From positions 7,095,659-7,159,658 of the forward strand of contig NC_067283.1 of NCBI RefSeq assembly GCF_020740795.1: a stretch of DNA of 64,000 bases, given 5' to 3'. Every line of letters starts with the position of its first letter. Position 1 is the first letter of the stretch. This DNA is from Apus apus (taxonomy: Eukaryota; Chordata; Aves; Apodiformes; Apodidae). Below, piece after piece: positions 1 through 11,600 of the stretch. The translations under genes and the position numbers were made by a program. The notes beneath the pieces were generated by a model. That model was given only the letters and a program-made list of their open reading frames with translations, ran no database searches and was not told the DNA's origin.

Positions 1-559
1 GCTACACCTGGCCCAACCATTGCAAGGACCCTTTAGAAATCCTCTGCTGTGAAGAGCTGTGTGCTGGAGAAGGTCCAGGTGGTCACTGGTCCCTGGTCAG
101 ATACAGCAGAGTAGGAGCAGCCCCACTGCAGAACAACATGTAGAAGTGCAATTTATCATCGGTTCCTCGGATTATCCTGGATTATTGAACTGTTTTTAAG
201 TAAGATAAATGGTTAGAGCAATGTAATTTAAATTTTGGGATTTTAGCTTTGTGGATCTTTTAACTGACAGTGTTGGAAAGGAGTCCTCTCCAAGTATTTC
301 ATGTGCAGTATCTCATTAATTTACTTTTTTAGTATGGTTTTACTGGCCAAATTATTTTGCTTTTTTCTGGAAAATATTTTTATTCCCTTTTATCTTCTCA
401 AAATTGTCATTTGTAATATTTAAATTTAGTTCTTCTAATTTCTGTTTTAGGACATTTCATGTAGTTCAAACTCTTTGCTGTCATTTGTCACCTCATATTT
501 AAAACAAAGTAACTATTACAAAGTCTATTTTGATGACTCGTGACAGTAGCTGCATTTAA

Positions 560-565
560 AATAAA
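560..565 (+). promoter_or_regulatory. Candidate plus-strand polyadenylation signal (AATAAA)
   Basis: A canonical AATAAA hexamer sits at the end of an AT-rich stretch (about 180-600). It could terminate a gene entering the window from the left on the plus strand, opposite to KMT2C. GALNT11 would be the expected neighbour from mammalian gene order. No coding exon of that gene is visible, and the hexamer is common by chance in AT-rich DNA. Confidence 0.25.
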
Positions 566-2339
566 AGTATCATTTTTTTATTAATCTGTATGGCCTTACT
601 CTTTGTAGCTGTTGGGCCAGAAAGCACCACCTTGGAGACTGATGCGAACTTATGTGCACAAATTTGGGTCTTTCACTCCCTTTTCTTCACAGGTGACTCT
701 CCCTCTCTCACATCTTCGAAGGTTTGACAGATAGTTTCTCCTTGATTGTTTTTTCTTTTTCTCCACTTCCCTTCTCAAGTTGATTTTTTTCACTGTTTAC
801 TTTTCTTTGACTTCCTGCCTTAGCCCTGGATGCTTTTTCAGCGTGTGGAAGCTGCTGCAGAAGGAAAAAGCTGTTCCTACCCACTGTATTTTTTCTTAGC
901 CACTCTGGCCTTGTTTATCGTGCCACAGCAACCTGCCTTCCCTGGGGAGTATTCCAGGATCCAGCTACTGACACTTGGGCAGCATGAGACAAATAATGAA
1001 AATCTTGGAGTATTTATAGACCCACGCCTTCCTGCAGAGAGAAGAGATTCACTTGTGACAGGCTGGAAGCAAAGGAGCAGGTAGGAGCTGTCCCTGGCTG
1101 CTGCTCATCAGTCGTGGGGGCAGTGAGGGATGGGCAGGAGGAGCCAAGTGAGCAGGGATTGATTGGAAACCAGAGCAATAGGCTGAGGTGGAAGTTCTTC
1201 CCAGCCGATTTCATTCTTACCAACAAAAGTCTCTTAACAACAACCACCTCTCCCTTGGGCAGCTGTACCTCAGCTGAGTCCTGTGCTGTGCCCCTGGCTG
1301 CATCAGGAGGTCCTTGTAGGGGCACCCCAAGTCTGGCAGTGGGTTCCCAAATTGTTGTTGCAGGGCAGTGTGGGGCTGGAAGGGGTTCGCACCCTGTTGG
1401 CTCCCAGTGGCCTCCAGCTGAACCCTTCCAGCAGCACCTGACAAAAATACTTGTGTCCTTGGGGACACCTGGGTGGCTGGTGTGTGTGGGATTAATTCCA
1501 GGCCTTGCCGGGGGTGGGAGGATGGGCTGCAGCTCCTTCTATGCCTGATGAACCCTGACAATTCCCGTGAGGGAGTGTGAAGCAGCAGTGGGTGTTGGTG
1601 CAGCTGCTCCCAGCTGTGCTCCAGCCTTTCCTGTCAGCTTCTAAATTTGCCTTGGCTGTTGGACTGGCTATGCAGGAGCCTTGCTCTGCCTTTTGTTCTG
1701 TGGCCTTTATGTTGTCTTCTTCAGAAATAACAAAAACTCAAAAGCCAAGCAAATCCTCATAGAGGCCAAGCAGAAACTGGCTTTATTTGTGGTCCAAGTC
1801 TGTTGCCACAGAGAATTTTTGACCCTTTTTCTCCTGGTGAGGAAATTTGGATGGTGCTTTCAGCAGCAGCTCAGCAGATTGTGGTCTTCAAGTCTGCAAT
1901 AATAGACAAGAACACAGGATGGATGGACCCTCTGAGTTGTGTCTGGATTGTTCCTTAATATATAGATGATGAATATTCTACCTCCTTCTTACATGGTTTT
2001 TAAATTAGCAGTACTCATGTTTGCAGTGCTGTGTGTGTGGGCCTGAGGCCTCAGCCAGTGTTTTTGGGGCCCCCAGTGTTCTTGGGGCTGGGCTGAGCCT
2101 CTGCAGGCCCAGCTCCTGCCAGGGCCTGAGTCTGGTTCCCAGAAATAGATGGAGGTGACACCATTTGAGATGGTGTCTGTAGTTTCTGCAGGGAATGATT
2201 TTTTGGCCAAAGCTGTTGTCTGTTCAGTTCTGCAGCTGCACAGCCATGCACGATTTGAACAAGGGGGTGGGGGTGTGTGTGTAGGGGGGGATAAACCGTT
2301 TCTGTGATCAGTTGATCTCAGCTAGGCCCTTTCTGAGCT

Positions 2340-2374
2340 GTGATTAGGTGGACTTTCCACCTGTGATTAGGTGG
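2340..2374. repeat. Short direct repeat (TGTGATTAGGTGG, two copies)
   Basis: The 13-mer TGTGATTAGGTGG occurs at 2340-2352 and again at 2362-2374, with nine bases between the copies. It is a small local duplication in non-coding DNA with no evident function. Confidence 0.6.
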
Positions 2375-2671
2375 GAAGTCATAGTTTATGTCCTATGTTT
2401 GCATGACTGCTCACAGCTGACCCTTGGGACTTTGGCTGAATAGGCAGCAGAAGGAAAAAGCCTTTCCCCCTGCTCAGTGTGCCATTGTCATGCTGAGGAA
2501 TTTATCATTTGTTAAAAAAGCTGCATCTGGGACTGAGTTTTAAGCCTCTGTGTTCAAGTATTTCCTACTTGATGACTCATGGAGTTGGTAATGAGCATGA
2601 CTGAGAGCAGCTTTGCTTTGTGGCTTATTACTCTGGTGTTTCCAAGATTGCTCTGCTCTACCCTGTGAGCT

Positions 2672-2711
2672 AGGGCTGAGGTGGGCATTCCAGGGCTGAG
2701 GTGGGCATTCC
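2672..2711. repeat. Perfect 20-bp tandem duplication
   Basis: The 20-mer AGGGCTGAGGTGGGCATTCC is present twice, head to tail and without mismatch (2672-2691 and 2692-2711). Perfect identity suggests a recent duplication, or a minisatellite with few copies. It lies in non-coding sequence downstream of KMT2C. Confidence 0.9.
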
Positions 2712-2919
2712 AGAGAGCTGTCCCAAGAGCAGTTTCTCCAGCAGCCAAAGCCTGGGCTCTGAGTTCATCCTCCCCCATAGCTCATCCCAAATTCCAACTC
2801 CAGATGTGCTCAGGCCCTGCACAGGTGCCTCTTCCAGCAGCCAAAGTGTATGATATAAATTAATGCCCTTGGGCCTGGTGAGGTCCCACCTCTCTGCAGT
2901 GAATTGTGGAGACATTTTT

Positions 2920-3400
2920 AGCCTTGACTTAGTACTGAGGGCCTGCAGAGATGTCCCTGTGTCAGGCAGTCTCGCTGCAGCAGTGGTGCAGGGTGAGGAG
3001 GAGCCTCTCCCAGCAGGATGGGCAGAGCCTTGGCAGGGTTAGAGCTCGTGGGCTGAGATAAAACCAGTTAAGGGAAAGTAAAAGCAAAGCAAAACAGGAT
3101 TAATTCCCTGCTTCCCAGCAGCAGGGGGGTGTTCAGCCAGGTCCCAGAAAGCCAGGCTCCAGCATGGGTAATGGTGACTTGGGAAGCCAAACACCATCAC
3201 TCCCAACATCCTCCCCCTTCCTTCCTCCCCCAGCTTTACATGCTGAGCATGACATTCCATGGAATGTCCCACTTTTGCTGGGCAGGACTGAAGAGCAGCA
3301 AAGGCAACAGGAGCAGCCCCCTCCTCAGCACCAAGCTGAGACACGGCCCCCACCAACCACAGGATCTCTGCCCCAACCAGCACAAGCACAAGATACTTAC
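2920..3400. mobile_element. Possible degraded LTR-type (endogenous retrovirus) repeat
   Basis: The block resembles long-terminal-repeat sequence that I recall as abundant in songbird genomes, with a 'taatggtgacttgggaagcc' part and an 'agctttacatgctgagcatg' part. It is diverged, I could not define its ends or target-site duplications, and no retroviral coding sequence is visible. It could instead be ordinary GC-rich intergenic DNA. An RT-type or env-type frame is not seen. Confidence 0.35.
3251..3268. repeat. Perfect 18-bp palindrome
   Basis: GACATTCCATGGAATGTC equals its own reverse complement. It lies inside the repeat-like block at 2,920-3,400. The inner part resembles paired GGAATG (TEAD-type) half-sites, but that is only a sequence resemblance. 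Confidence 0.8.
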
Positions 3401-3595
3401 TTGTGCCTCTTTTTTTTAGCATCTGTGGCAGATTTTTTTTTTTGAGAAAACATGATTGCAGGGCATGGTCTCTGGTGGGTGCTCAGGACTTGGTATCACA
3501 GCATCCAAGAGGGGAATGCAAACGTGTTCTGCTGCTGGGAACAGAGCTTGACATCCCAAAAGAACTAGAAACCAGACACCCCAAAGGAAAACAGG

Positions 3596-5589
3596 AGGAT
3601 ATCATTTATAGATGTAAAATATTTTTATTTGTAAATGCTGATCTTCTAAATCTGTTTCCACAAATTCCAAAACCCATAACACTCTGTATACTTCAAAAAA
3701 TTCTTCTTTTTTTTGTGTTGTTTTTGTTGTTTTGTTTTTTTTTGCCAACATTAGATACTATTATACAGAACAGAAAAAAAAAAACTGTAGGACAAATACT
3801 GGTAGGATGTTGGAATATTGTACAAGAGAAGAAAAATATTCAAGAAACAATTTCATACAGCTATTTATCAAGAGAAAAATATATACAATTGATTTATTCT
3901 GTAAGATAAAAATACATCATGCCATATACATTACAAGTTCAGAACTGTATTACTGAATATACCAACAGTTTACAGTCCACTTTCATTGTGCACACAAAAA
4001 AAAAAACTTCATTTTTTAAAAAATTTTTATTTAGCCTGTGAAGTGTCAGTACCAGAATTTTAAAGTACAAAATAAAAAGCTAACCTGGTTCAAAATGCTG
4101 ATTAAATTTCTACAAGCAAACACAAAACAGTGTTTATTTTTTTTTTAAAGAAATGTAAACAAAAAAACAATCCATACAAACACATCTTTAAATTACATTT
4201 TCCAAAACCCTATTGCCAGAGTCCTGCAGCTGCAAGCACATTACACCTAATTTTTTTTCCTTGTTTTCCTTTTAAGAAGGCTATTGTATCAGACTTAAGC
4301 TTCAACTACATGATTCTATGCTGTTTACATGATTTAATGTAGGCTGAACAGTCACCTAATCTTGACTATTTTTTGCTGAAGAAAAAAACCCAACAATGTC
4401 CAGCCTCTATTTTGGGTGGTTTTAGCAGTTATTCACAGTTATCACAAATTGTAAGCACAAAAAAACCCAAAAAAACAAAAAAAAAAACCTGACTTAAGAA
4501 ATAGGGATGCAACAATATAATACAAATAAAATTAATCTAAGTCACCCAAACATCTACAAAAGTTGAGAGTTGTAATATACAGGCCCTTTCCCAGGCTTAA
4601 GGTTTACTTAAAAAAAATTCTGAGAAGACCACAGTTGAGACTGCTTGGAACATAAAAACCCTTCTCTCTTGAAACTGAGATTTTGGTTACTCTGTGTCTG
4701 GAATTGCATGGCTGTTAATGCAGGAGATCATATTGGAACATCCCTATTGATGGTTGAGAATAAGCACCCGAACTGCTGCAGAGTCTGGTAGCATTTGGTC
4801 AATAACTATTTTTATACTGTATTTTTTTATTTTTATTTTTTCTCAAAATATTTACACTTTTGTACAAAGTAACAGAGTTTGTTAGTTCTGCAGGTAACAG
4901 CAGCAGCTTGGCTTTCTTCTAACTTTTCTTTTTAAAAATAGCTTCATTCACTTATTCAATAATAAATACAAAAAGGTTCTCTTATTTTACAGAAATCAAA
5001 AACTACAATAAACTGACTCATGGAATCAAGTATTTAAATGTATTTTAGTGCAAGTTATTTTTTCCCTTAGCTCTATCCCTAAGGAAGTCATTTCAGTACA
5101 TTCCTTGTTCAGTGGTGTCTACTTTTATTTAAAATTCTTCTTTAATTAGAGGGCCTGCCCCTTTATCAAATAAGGCTGTGGCCAGCACTTTGGACTTCTC
5201 CCTTTCGCTGGTGATTTCAGTCTTACATTCATATGTGCCCCCCTGCACCCCTGCAGGGGCCACCAGTTCTTTGCCCCAGTTCAACAGTTTCTCCTTAGTG
5301 AGCTCAAAAACAAAAGTGCTGGACCTTTTCTGTTCATTCCATTTAACCTCCACCTGGCTGGAAAGTTCGCTCCGGATTTTGCCGACTTGCTCCTGGTGCT
5401 TGTTTTGTTGGGTTGTTTCTTTTCTTTTTTAAATACTTGAGTAGAAATCTGTACTTCCAGAAGTGATTATTTTTGTGTTTCCCCTCCCCCCCCTTTCAAA
5501 AAAGGCAACAATTTTCCATCGACAAAATCAAAATGTGAATCACTTCTACCTCGGGACAAGCAACCCTCAAAGACAGCAAGGAATGCCTT
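3596..5589 (-). other. KMT2C: KMT2C 3' untranslated region
   Basis: This is the AT-rich sequence between the KMT2C stop codon and the most distal plausible polyadenylation signal. Its length (about 2 kb) agrees with the 3' UTR of mammalian KMT2C as I know it. Several A- or T-runs and several AATAAA hexamers on the minus strand (complements at 3624, 3893 and 4026) leave room for alternative shorter ends. The exact cleavage site is inferred, not seen. Confidence 0.75.
3624..3629 (-). terminator. KMT2C: Distal polyadenylation signal of KMT2C (AATAAA)
   Basis: On the minus strand AATAAA is followed, 30-80 bases further on (3545-3590), by GU-rich sequence (TTTGGGGTGTCTGG, then TTCTTTTGGGATGTC). 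This is the usual layout of a cleavage and polyadenylation site. Cleavage would fall near 3,600. Upstream alternatives exist at 3893-3898 and 4026-4031. Confidence 0.6.
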
Positions 5590-5682
5590 CTAGTTCATCC
5601 ACTTTCGGCAGTTGACAGCTCCACAGTGACATGGAATCTTGTGCTGGTCGTCTTCAAAATCAAACTTATAGTCATAGCAAAG
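5590..5682 (-). CDS. KMT2C: KMT2C e39: end of SET and post-SET domain, stop codon
   Basis: The last coding exon encodes 30 residues and TAG (5590-5592). LCYDYKFDF continues the ELCYDY SET motif, whose tyrosines line the methyl-lysine channel. It is followed by the post-SET CHCG..NC zinc cysteines and the terminal RKWMN typical of KMT2C and KMT2D. The acceptor is CTTCCTCCAG and the exon starts in phase 0. Confidence 0.97.
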   Translation of the reverse strand, partial: LCYDYKFDFEDDQHKIPCHCGAVNCRKWMN

Positions 5683-8600
5683 CTGGAGGAAGATGAAGGA
5701 GAAGGGTTATGGCACAACCAGGATTTACCTACCCCCGGTTTCAGCAGCAAAATACACCAGAGGTTGCACTGTTGGGAACTGGGAAGATTTGAAAGGAAAG
5801 ATGGGGAGGGAAGAGCCACTCTCCCCCACCCCAGCACAAACAGGTTGTGCTGCTGGCTGTGGAAATCGCCAAGTATCCAGAAGTAAATGCAGGTAGCAAC
5901 AGGTAAGTAAAGGCAAGGGAGAGCACCCTACCTCCTCCCCCTTCTGGATTCTCCTGCTGGAGCTAATGATAATTTTGTGTCCTCTCTCAAAAGTGACCAC
6001 CTCAGCCACACAGTTCGGTGCACACGAATGGTTGATGTACCTGTGAAAACAGAGGTGGGAAAAGGTAACCTCGTAAGGAGGCGCATCCCTGGAGGCAAAT
6101 CTAAGCCAAACCTTAGGAGGACCTTAGCTCCAGGGGTGCACTGACTTTCCAGATAAAATTATATTACTCTGTACTTGTTCCTTTACCTAGAAAATGTCAA
6201 AAAGAATCAAGAGTTAACAAAGTTTCCATTCTTTCCTCCTGTCTGCCATGAAACTCAGATGAGCAAAGCTAATGCACAAGATGACATTATTTCAGTGGAA
6301 TAGTCTGAAGGCTGAATGTACCAGCTCAGAGAATAAAAAACATGGAGAGGATCCCAAACTTGAGCCCCTCACAAACAGCCCCAGGCCAGGGAAGGTGGAT
6401 GAGGCCCCAGGAGGAGGTATGGGATCTCTCCAGAGCCACCCACCTGGCAGGACCTCCTGTCAGGGTAGCATCGATGACGTGGTCATTGTCAATGCGGAAC
6501 ATGTAGACGCCGCGGTTCTGGAAAACAATTGGAAAAAAGACTCTTATAGATTTGACAGAATTGCCAATTCACAAAAGGAAGGAGCAACATGGGTCACCTC
6601 CACGTGTCCTCCTGCGTTCAGGATCAGCCCCTGCCCATGGGCTCTCGAGGGAAAGGGTGAGTGTCATACTGCCCTTCCCCTCCCTGCTGTGCCAGGGAAC
6701 GGGTGGGTCATAAACAGGGATCTCTGGAGAGTTATTATTTCCCCAACAGCTGCTGTGCTGCCTTTCGCCTCAGGTCTTGAAATGCTTCCCAAAAGTTTCC
6801 TAACTGGTGCAATACCACAGAGATACACGTTGAAGAAGTTCTCATGAAACACTGTGGTCCAGACATCTGTCAAGAGCTCTCCCTTTGGCCTCTGGGACAG
6901 AGGGTGTGTGTTACCTCCCCCTGGCCAGGAGGGTGCTGTGAGATTTATTAAGCATTTAAATGCTCTGATCCTTTCTTAAGAAACACTGTCAACTCCCCTG
7001 GTTGTATTTTTAGCCTACTGCTTTTATAGCACAGCAGAAAACAGAAATCAGGGGGCCTGAATTCATGCAGCAGAACAGCACTGGTGTGTTACATGAACAT
7101 CTGAAAGGGGAAAGAAAACAGTCAAAACACATCACCCATACCTGAGATTCATAAAGCTTCTCCTTCCTGTTTGCTACCTCATTCCGGATAATAGTTCCGA
7201 TATACTCAATGACCATGGTGTGCTTCTCAATGTCTCTAGCAGCATATAAGCCCAGGCCCTGCAGAAAATATGTTGCAATTTACAATTCTGTCATAAATTT
7301 ACATTCCTCACCGTGTGCCTGCAGAAAATCATGTGGGAAGTAAACTGCCCAGAAAGAACCAAGCAGCACAGATAAGTAACTGTTCTAACAGCCCAGATGC
7401 AGAACCCAGCTTTACATTAAATTTTTAAGGTTGAAGAAAACATACGTGGCTTCTGTTGGGGTGAGAACGTTTCTCTTACAGCTCTGACACCTGCCTGTGT
7501 AAAGATTATAAATTCACTGACAAGGGAAGTGGCCCTTAGGAAAACAGAGAAACCTACTAGGAACACAGCAGCACAGAGAAGTCCAACCTAAAATACAGAC
7601 CCGTGTTCATACACGGCAAGATTCATTACAAAGCTTTAGGAAAACAGGCTGTGCAGCAAATCACCAACAAACACATAAAGCAACAAGTTTATTATTATAA
7701 ACAGACAAGCACTGAACTGTTCATGCCAGCCTCGTAGCACTTTACTTGGTCTGAGCATGTCACACTGCCACTGCTTATTTGTATTTTTGTTAAGTTTTAG
7801 AGAAATAGCCTAAAAAACACAAACCCAAAAATTGAATTAATTTTTTCTAGAATACTATAAAAAATGAGAATATTTCAGGTATTTACAATAATTTAAAAAT
7901 AAATCTTAATATCATAGAGTCATATAATAGAATCATAGAATGGTTTGGGTTGGAAGGGACCTTAAAGATCATCTAGATCCAACTCCCCTGCATGGGCAGG
8001 GACACCTCCCACCAGACCAGGTTGTTCAGAGCCCCATCCAGCCTAACCTTGAACACTTCCAGGGATGGGGCAGCCACAGCTTCTCTGGGCAGCCTGTTCC
8101 AGGGTCTCACCACCCTCACAGGAAAGATTTTCTTCCTAATACCGAGCCTGAATCTCCCCTCTGTATCTATTTTATAGCTATAAATCTCTGGAAGTGATTT
8201 GCCATACAAGAATTGCCAATTCTGGGATGAGACTCGAAGGAATTTTGTGAGAACTTTAGTTAAAATTTTTAATATAAATATATATATAAAATAAATAAAT
8301 AAATAAATAAATATATAACATACAGACAAAATACAACGTTTTCTCAAAATGGATAGAAAAGTAAGTGTAAGTAGACTTTTTAAATGCACGTTTCCTGAGC
8401 TGAGCCCTGACCTGGATGCGGGAGCGAGCGAGATAGACGTTGGACTTCCATTCCGTTTTCATTTTGCGGTACTGAGAGGACTTGGAGTGGACGAACTGCT
8501 TGCTGTACGGCGCGTTCAGCTCCCCCGTGACTGTGCTCTGAAAGGACTTCGATGTGCTGGTGCTGTTCAAGGTGTGAGGCCTGTAGGAATTGGGCATGTA

Positions 8601-11600
8601 ACGGGAAAGAATACAAGGAAAACTGAAGATTTCTCTGAAAACAGCCTGGAAACCCATTAAAAAAAAAAAACAACCCCCTTGTAGACGCACAGACACTGAA
8701 AGCCAGCTAGCGGAGACGACAAAGCAGTGCCTTTGGTTTGGGCATGCACATACACAGCCAAGGACAACAGGGTTTGTAAGCAGCAGACGAAAGCACAAAT
8801 AACCCTAAGCAGCCTATAAACCCTGGGCTGTACTATGTGAAATTAAAACAAAATACCTTAACACAAACCTCTTGACATGGGTACTCATTTTAGGCTCGGC
8901 ACGGGCACAGCCCGTGGGGTTGATGGCAAGAGGGAGTTCCATTAAGGGGTTTCGGCCGTAGCGGAAAGTGTAGTTCTCACAGGCCTCAACCCCTGGCAGC
9001 TGCACAGAAACAGACAAGAAAACAGAAATCCAAGTAATTATACATGCAGAGTGTGTAACGAAACATTTACTTTTCCACACTTTGTCCTGGTTCCATTCTC
9101 ATGGGTACATCCAACAATTTGGGGCGATCCAGCAAGATCTGGGGAGGTTTGGGTTGGATATTGGGGAATATTTCTTCACTGACATGAGGGGTGAGGCATT
9201 GGAATGGGCTGCCTGGTGGGGGGGTGGTGGAGGCACCATCCCTGGAGGTGCTCAAAAAATCGGGGGACAGGGTGTTTCAGGAGATGGTTTAGTGGTCACG
9301 GAGGTGTAGAGCAGATGGTTGGACTTGAAGGGCTCTTCCAACCTTACTGGTCCTATGATTCTAACCGGGATGGTGAAGACTCACCGATTCGGCAATTCTG
9401 GCCACTGCAGAGACTGTCAAACCAAAGAGGTCTTCACCCTTCAGATAGCCAGGAAATAGCTGGAGCATCTCAGATTCTTTCCTAACAGAAGCAACGGGCT
9501 CCAAGATTTTATCCCACACACCTACACAACCATATGGGAAAGAATTATAGTGATCAAAATAAAAAATAAAAGTCTGTCGTACTGGTTTTAAAAGGAATGC
9601 CTGAGGACATCATGAGCCAGAAACCAAACATGAAAAAGCATTTTGTTGTTGGTTGCACACACAAACAGGCTTGTGTTTAAAATGTGGAGAACTATTTGGT
9701 GAGTTGATACTTTGTCCTGAACAAACCCCAAACAAGCACATTTTTCCTGTGCCCTTGATTCTCAGGAATGAAGCATTCAGAACTGGAAACTTTCATTCCC
9801 GTGACAACAATAACACAAGTTTTCCTGAGAAAACCTGCACAAAGTAGAATCTTCTGAAGATAAACTGTATCTGGTATTCCCATTGATTGGTTATGGCCAG
9901 CACTAAGGTGTAGGTGGGTGATTCCCCTGGCAGTGGTTTGGCTGCCCAGAGGGAGGCTGAGCACATCAGCACCTGCAGCACAAAGGGGTTAAGACCCAGA
10001 GCATTACAAGGATCAACCTGGTCAGCTCAACTGGCTATCACTGAATAACTTAAAATCTTCAGTTAATCTAAAGATAACTGAGTAATGATATTGTAGTTAA
10101 AGAGTCACTTTTTGTGAAAGGAAACCTCCCTAACATCCCTACTATTTTAATTCATTTTTGATACTCAAACTTGGGTCTCCTCTGTGAAGCTGGAACAAGT
10201 CTTCCTTGCAGCTTAAACCATTTCTTCAGAGGTGTCCCCAGTCTCCACAGTGTGATACTAAAAATGGGCCCTGGAAGCTCATGATCAATGTTACATCAGA
10301 ACAGTGTCTGGAACAGCTATTTGAAACATTTACTGTCTCACAAGTACCAGCAGTAAGACAACAAAACAGCAAACCCACAGCACTCAGGGTCTTGGTTCAC
10401 AAAATGTACCTTTTGGTGTTGTGTCAGTAAGGACCAGATCTTCGTGGCCTTGCTCCACAACCTTGATGACAAATAAGGGGAGCCCGTCCTTCTCCTCGAT
10501 GGAGCAGAGGTAGCGGCAGCGTCTGTTCGCGTATCTCATGCTCCAGTACAACCGGCTGGCCTCGTAGCCCACGGGGAAGAGTGCTTTGGAGGAGTGGAAG
10601 GCCTGCATCTGCTGTGGCAGCAGCTGACCAACTGCATGGAAAATCAGGCTTCCCACACGGAAAGTGTGGTCACGTTCTCCCCGCTGGACGATGCTGGCGA
10701 TCTGCCGCACTTCGTCACGCTGAACGTAGACCCTCCTGAAGACTGCAAAGTAGCTAAGTTCCTGCTCATGAGTTCCCTTTGGTTTGTGCATGGGGCAAAG
10801 CATGGTCTTGTCTTTAAAAAACATGCATTGTGCTTTAATGGCACAGGTAAAGTGATAAATATTGGTGCACCTTAACCTGTGACAACCGCTGGTGGCACCC
10901 ATTTTGTGACAAAACATGCATTTCATTTGCAAGCCTCTTCGCAGGGCTAGTTCCACGTTTATTAAGGCACCAGCTTGTGTCTCATAGACTTCTGTAGACC
11001 AAAGAGCACAGTTCAAATGGACCCAAAGGTCTAAATCCAGGTTAAGAAGCCTTGCTGGCCCATCAGTTAATCCATCACCTTCCTCATGACAGAAGCAACA
11101 TTTCCTGTAGTCTTTAGGCACAGGATCTGGTTTAAGGGTTGTGCCCAGTTTTTTAAGAAATTCATCTATTTCTTCTTCACAAGGAGGTTTGAATGATCCT
11201 TTAGGAATCACGATCTGAATGCTCCACTTTTTCCATTTCATTCCCTTCCATTTCTTACTTGGAGGCCGACAGTCCTCAAGGCTACTGTGTATTGCTTTTA
11301 ACCTCGGTTTTAGCTTCACCGTTACCTTCAGCTCATCCGGTTTTGCCTCCACCTTGGCTGCTTCAAATGCAGGGGGGAACATGATGGGAGGCGAGGGTGG
11401 TGGAGAAACTTTTTCCTGGAGCTGAGGCAGACAGTGGACGTCCAAAGTGGAGATGTTGTTGCTGTACTGGTGGAATGCTTTAGGTGGCCTCTCCTTCATC
11501 GGCGACTGTGGCAAAGACGGAACCGATTCCTGGTAAATCAACAGAAAACTCTTTGAGAAAAAAAATCCCAACCTGTTAACCAGTTATTGTCTCTTGAAAA

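Larger units (their letters stand above)
1..3595. other. Region downstream of KMT2C, no gene recognised
   Basis: This is the sequence beyond the KMT2C polyadenylation site. The first 800 bases are AT-rich. From about 1,080 to 1,560 and again from 2,000 to 3,400 the sequence is more GC-rich. Open frames of 60-144 codons occur on both strands, but they overlap one another antisense, show no recognisable domain and have no splice-site framework, so none is called as a gene. In mammals GALNT11 lies tail-to-tail with KMT2C, so a convergent 3' UTR is possible here. Nothing in the sequence proves it. Confidence 0.6.
7259..8411. other. Intron e35-e36 with CR1 and AT-rich microsatellite
   Basis: A 1,153-base intron. 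It holds the CR1 fragment at 7911-8162 and the TA/TAAA-rich simple repeat at 8270-8313. The rest is unique AT-rich sequence. Confidence 0.85.

Noticed and set aside
1114..1561. Two overlapping antisense open frames of 144 and 114 codons downstream of KMT2C
   Set aside because: GC-rich local composition makes open frames likely. The two are antisense to each other, and neither shows a domain or a splice framework.
7973..8389. 138-codon minus-strand frame
   Set aside because: It is read out of the CR1 fragment and the TAAA repeat, not a gene.
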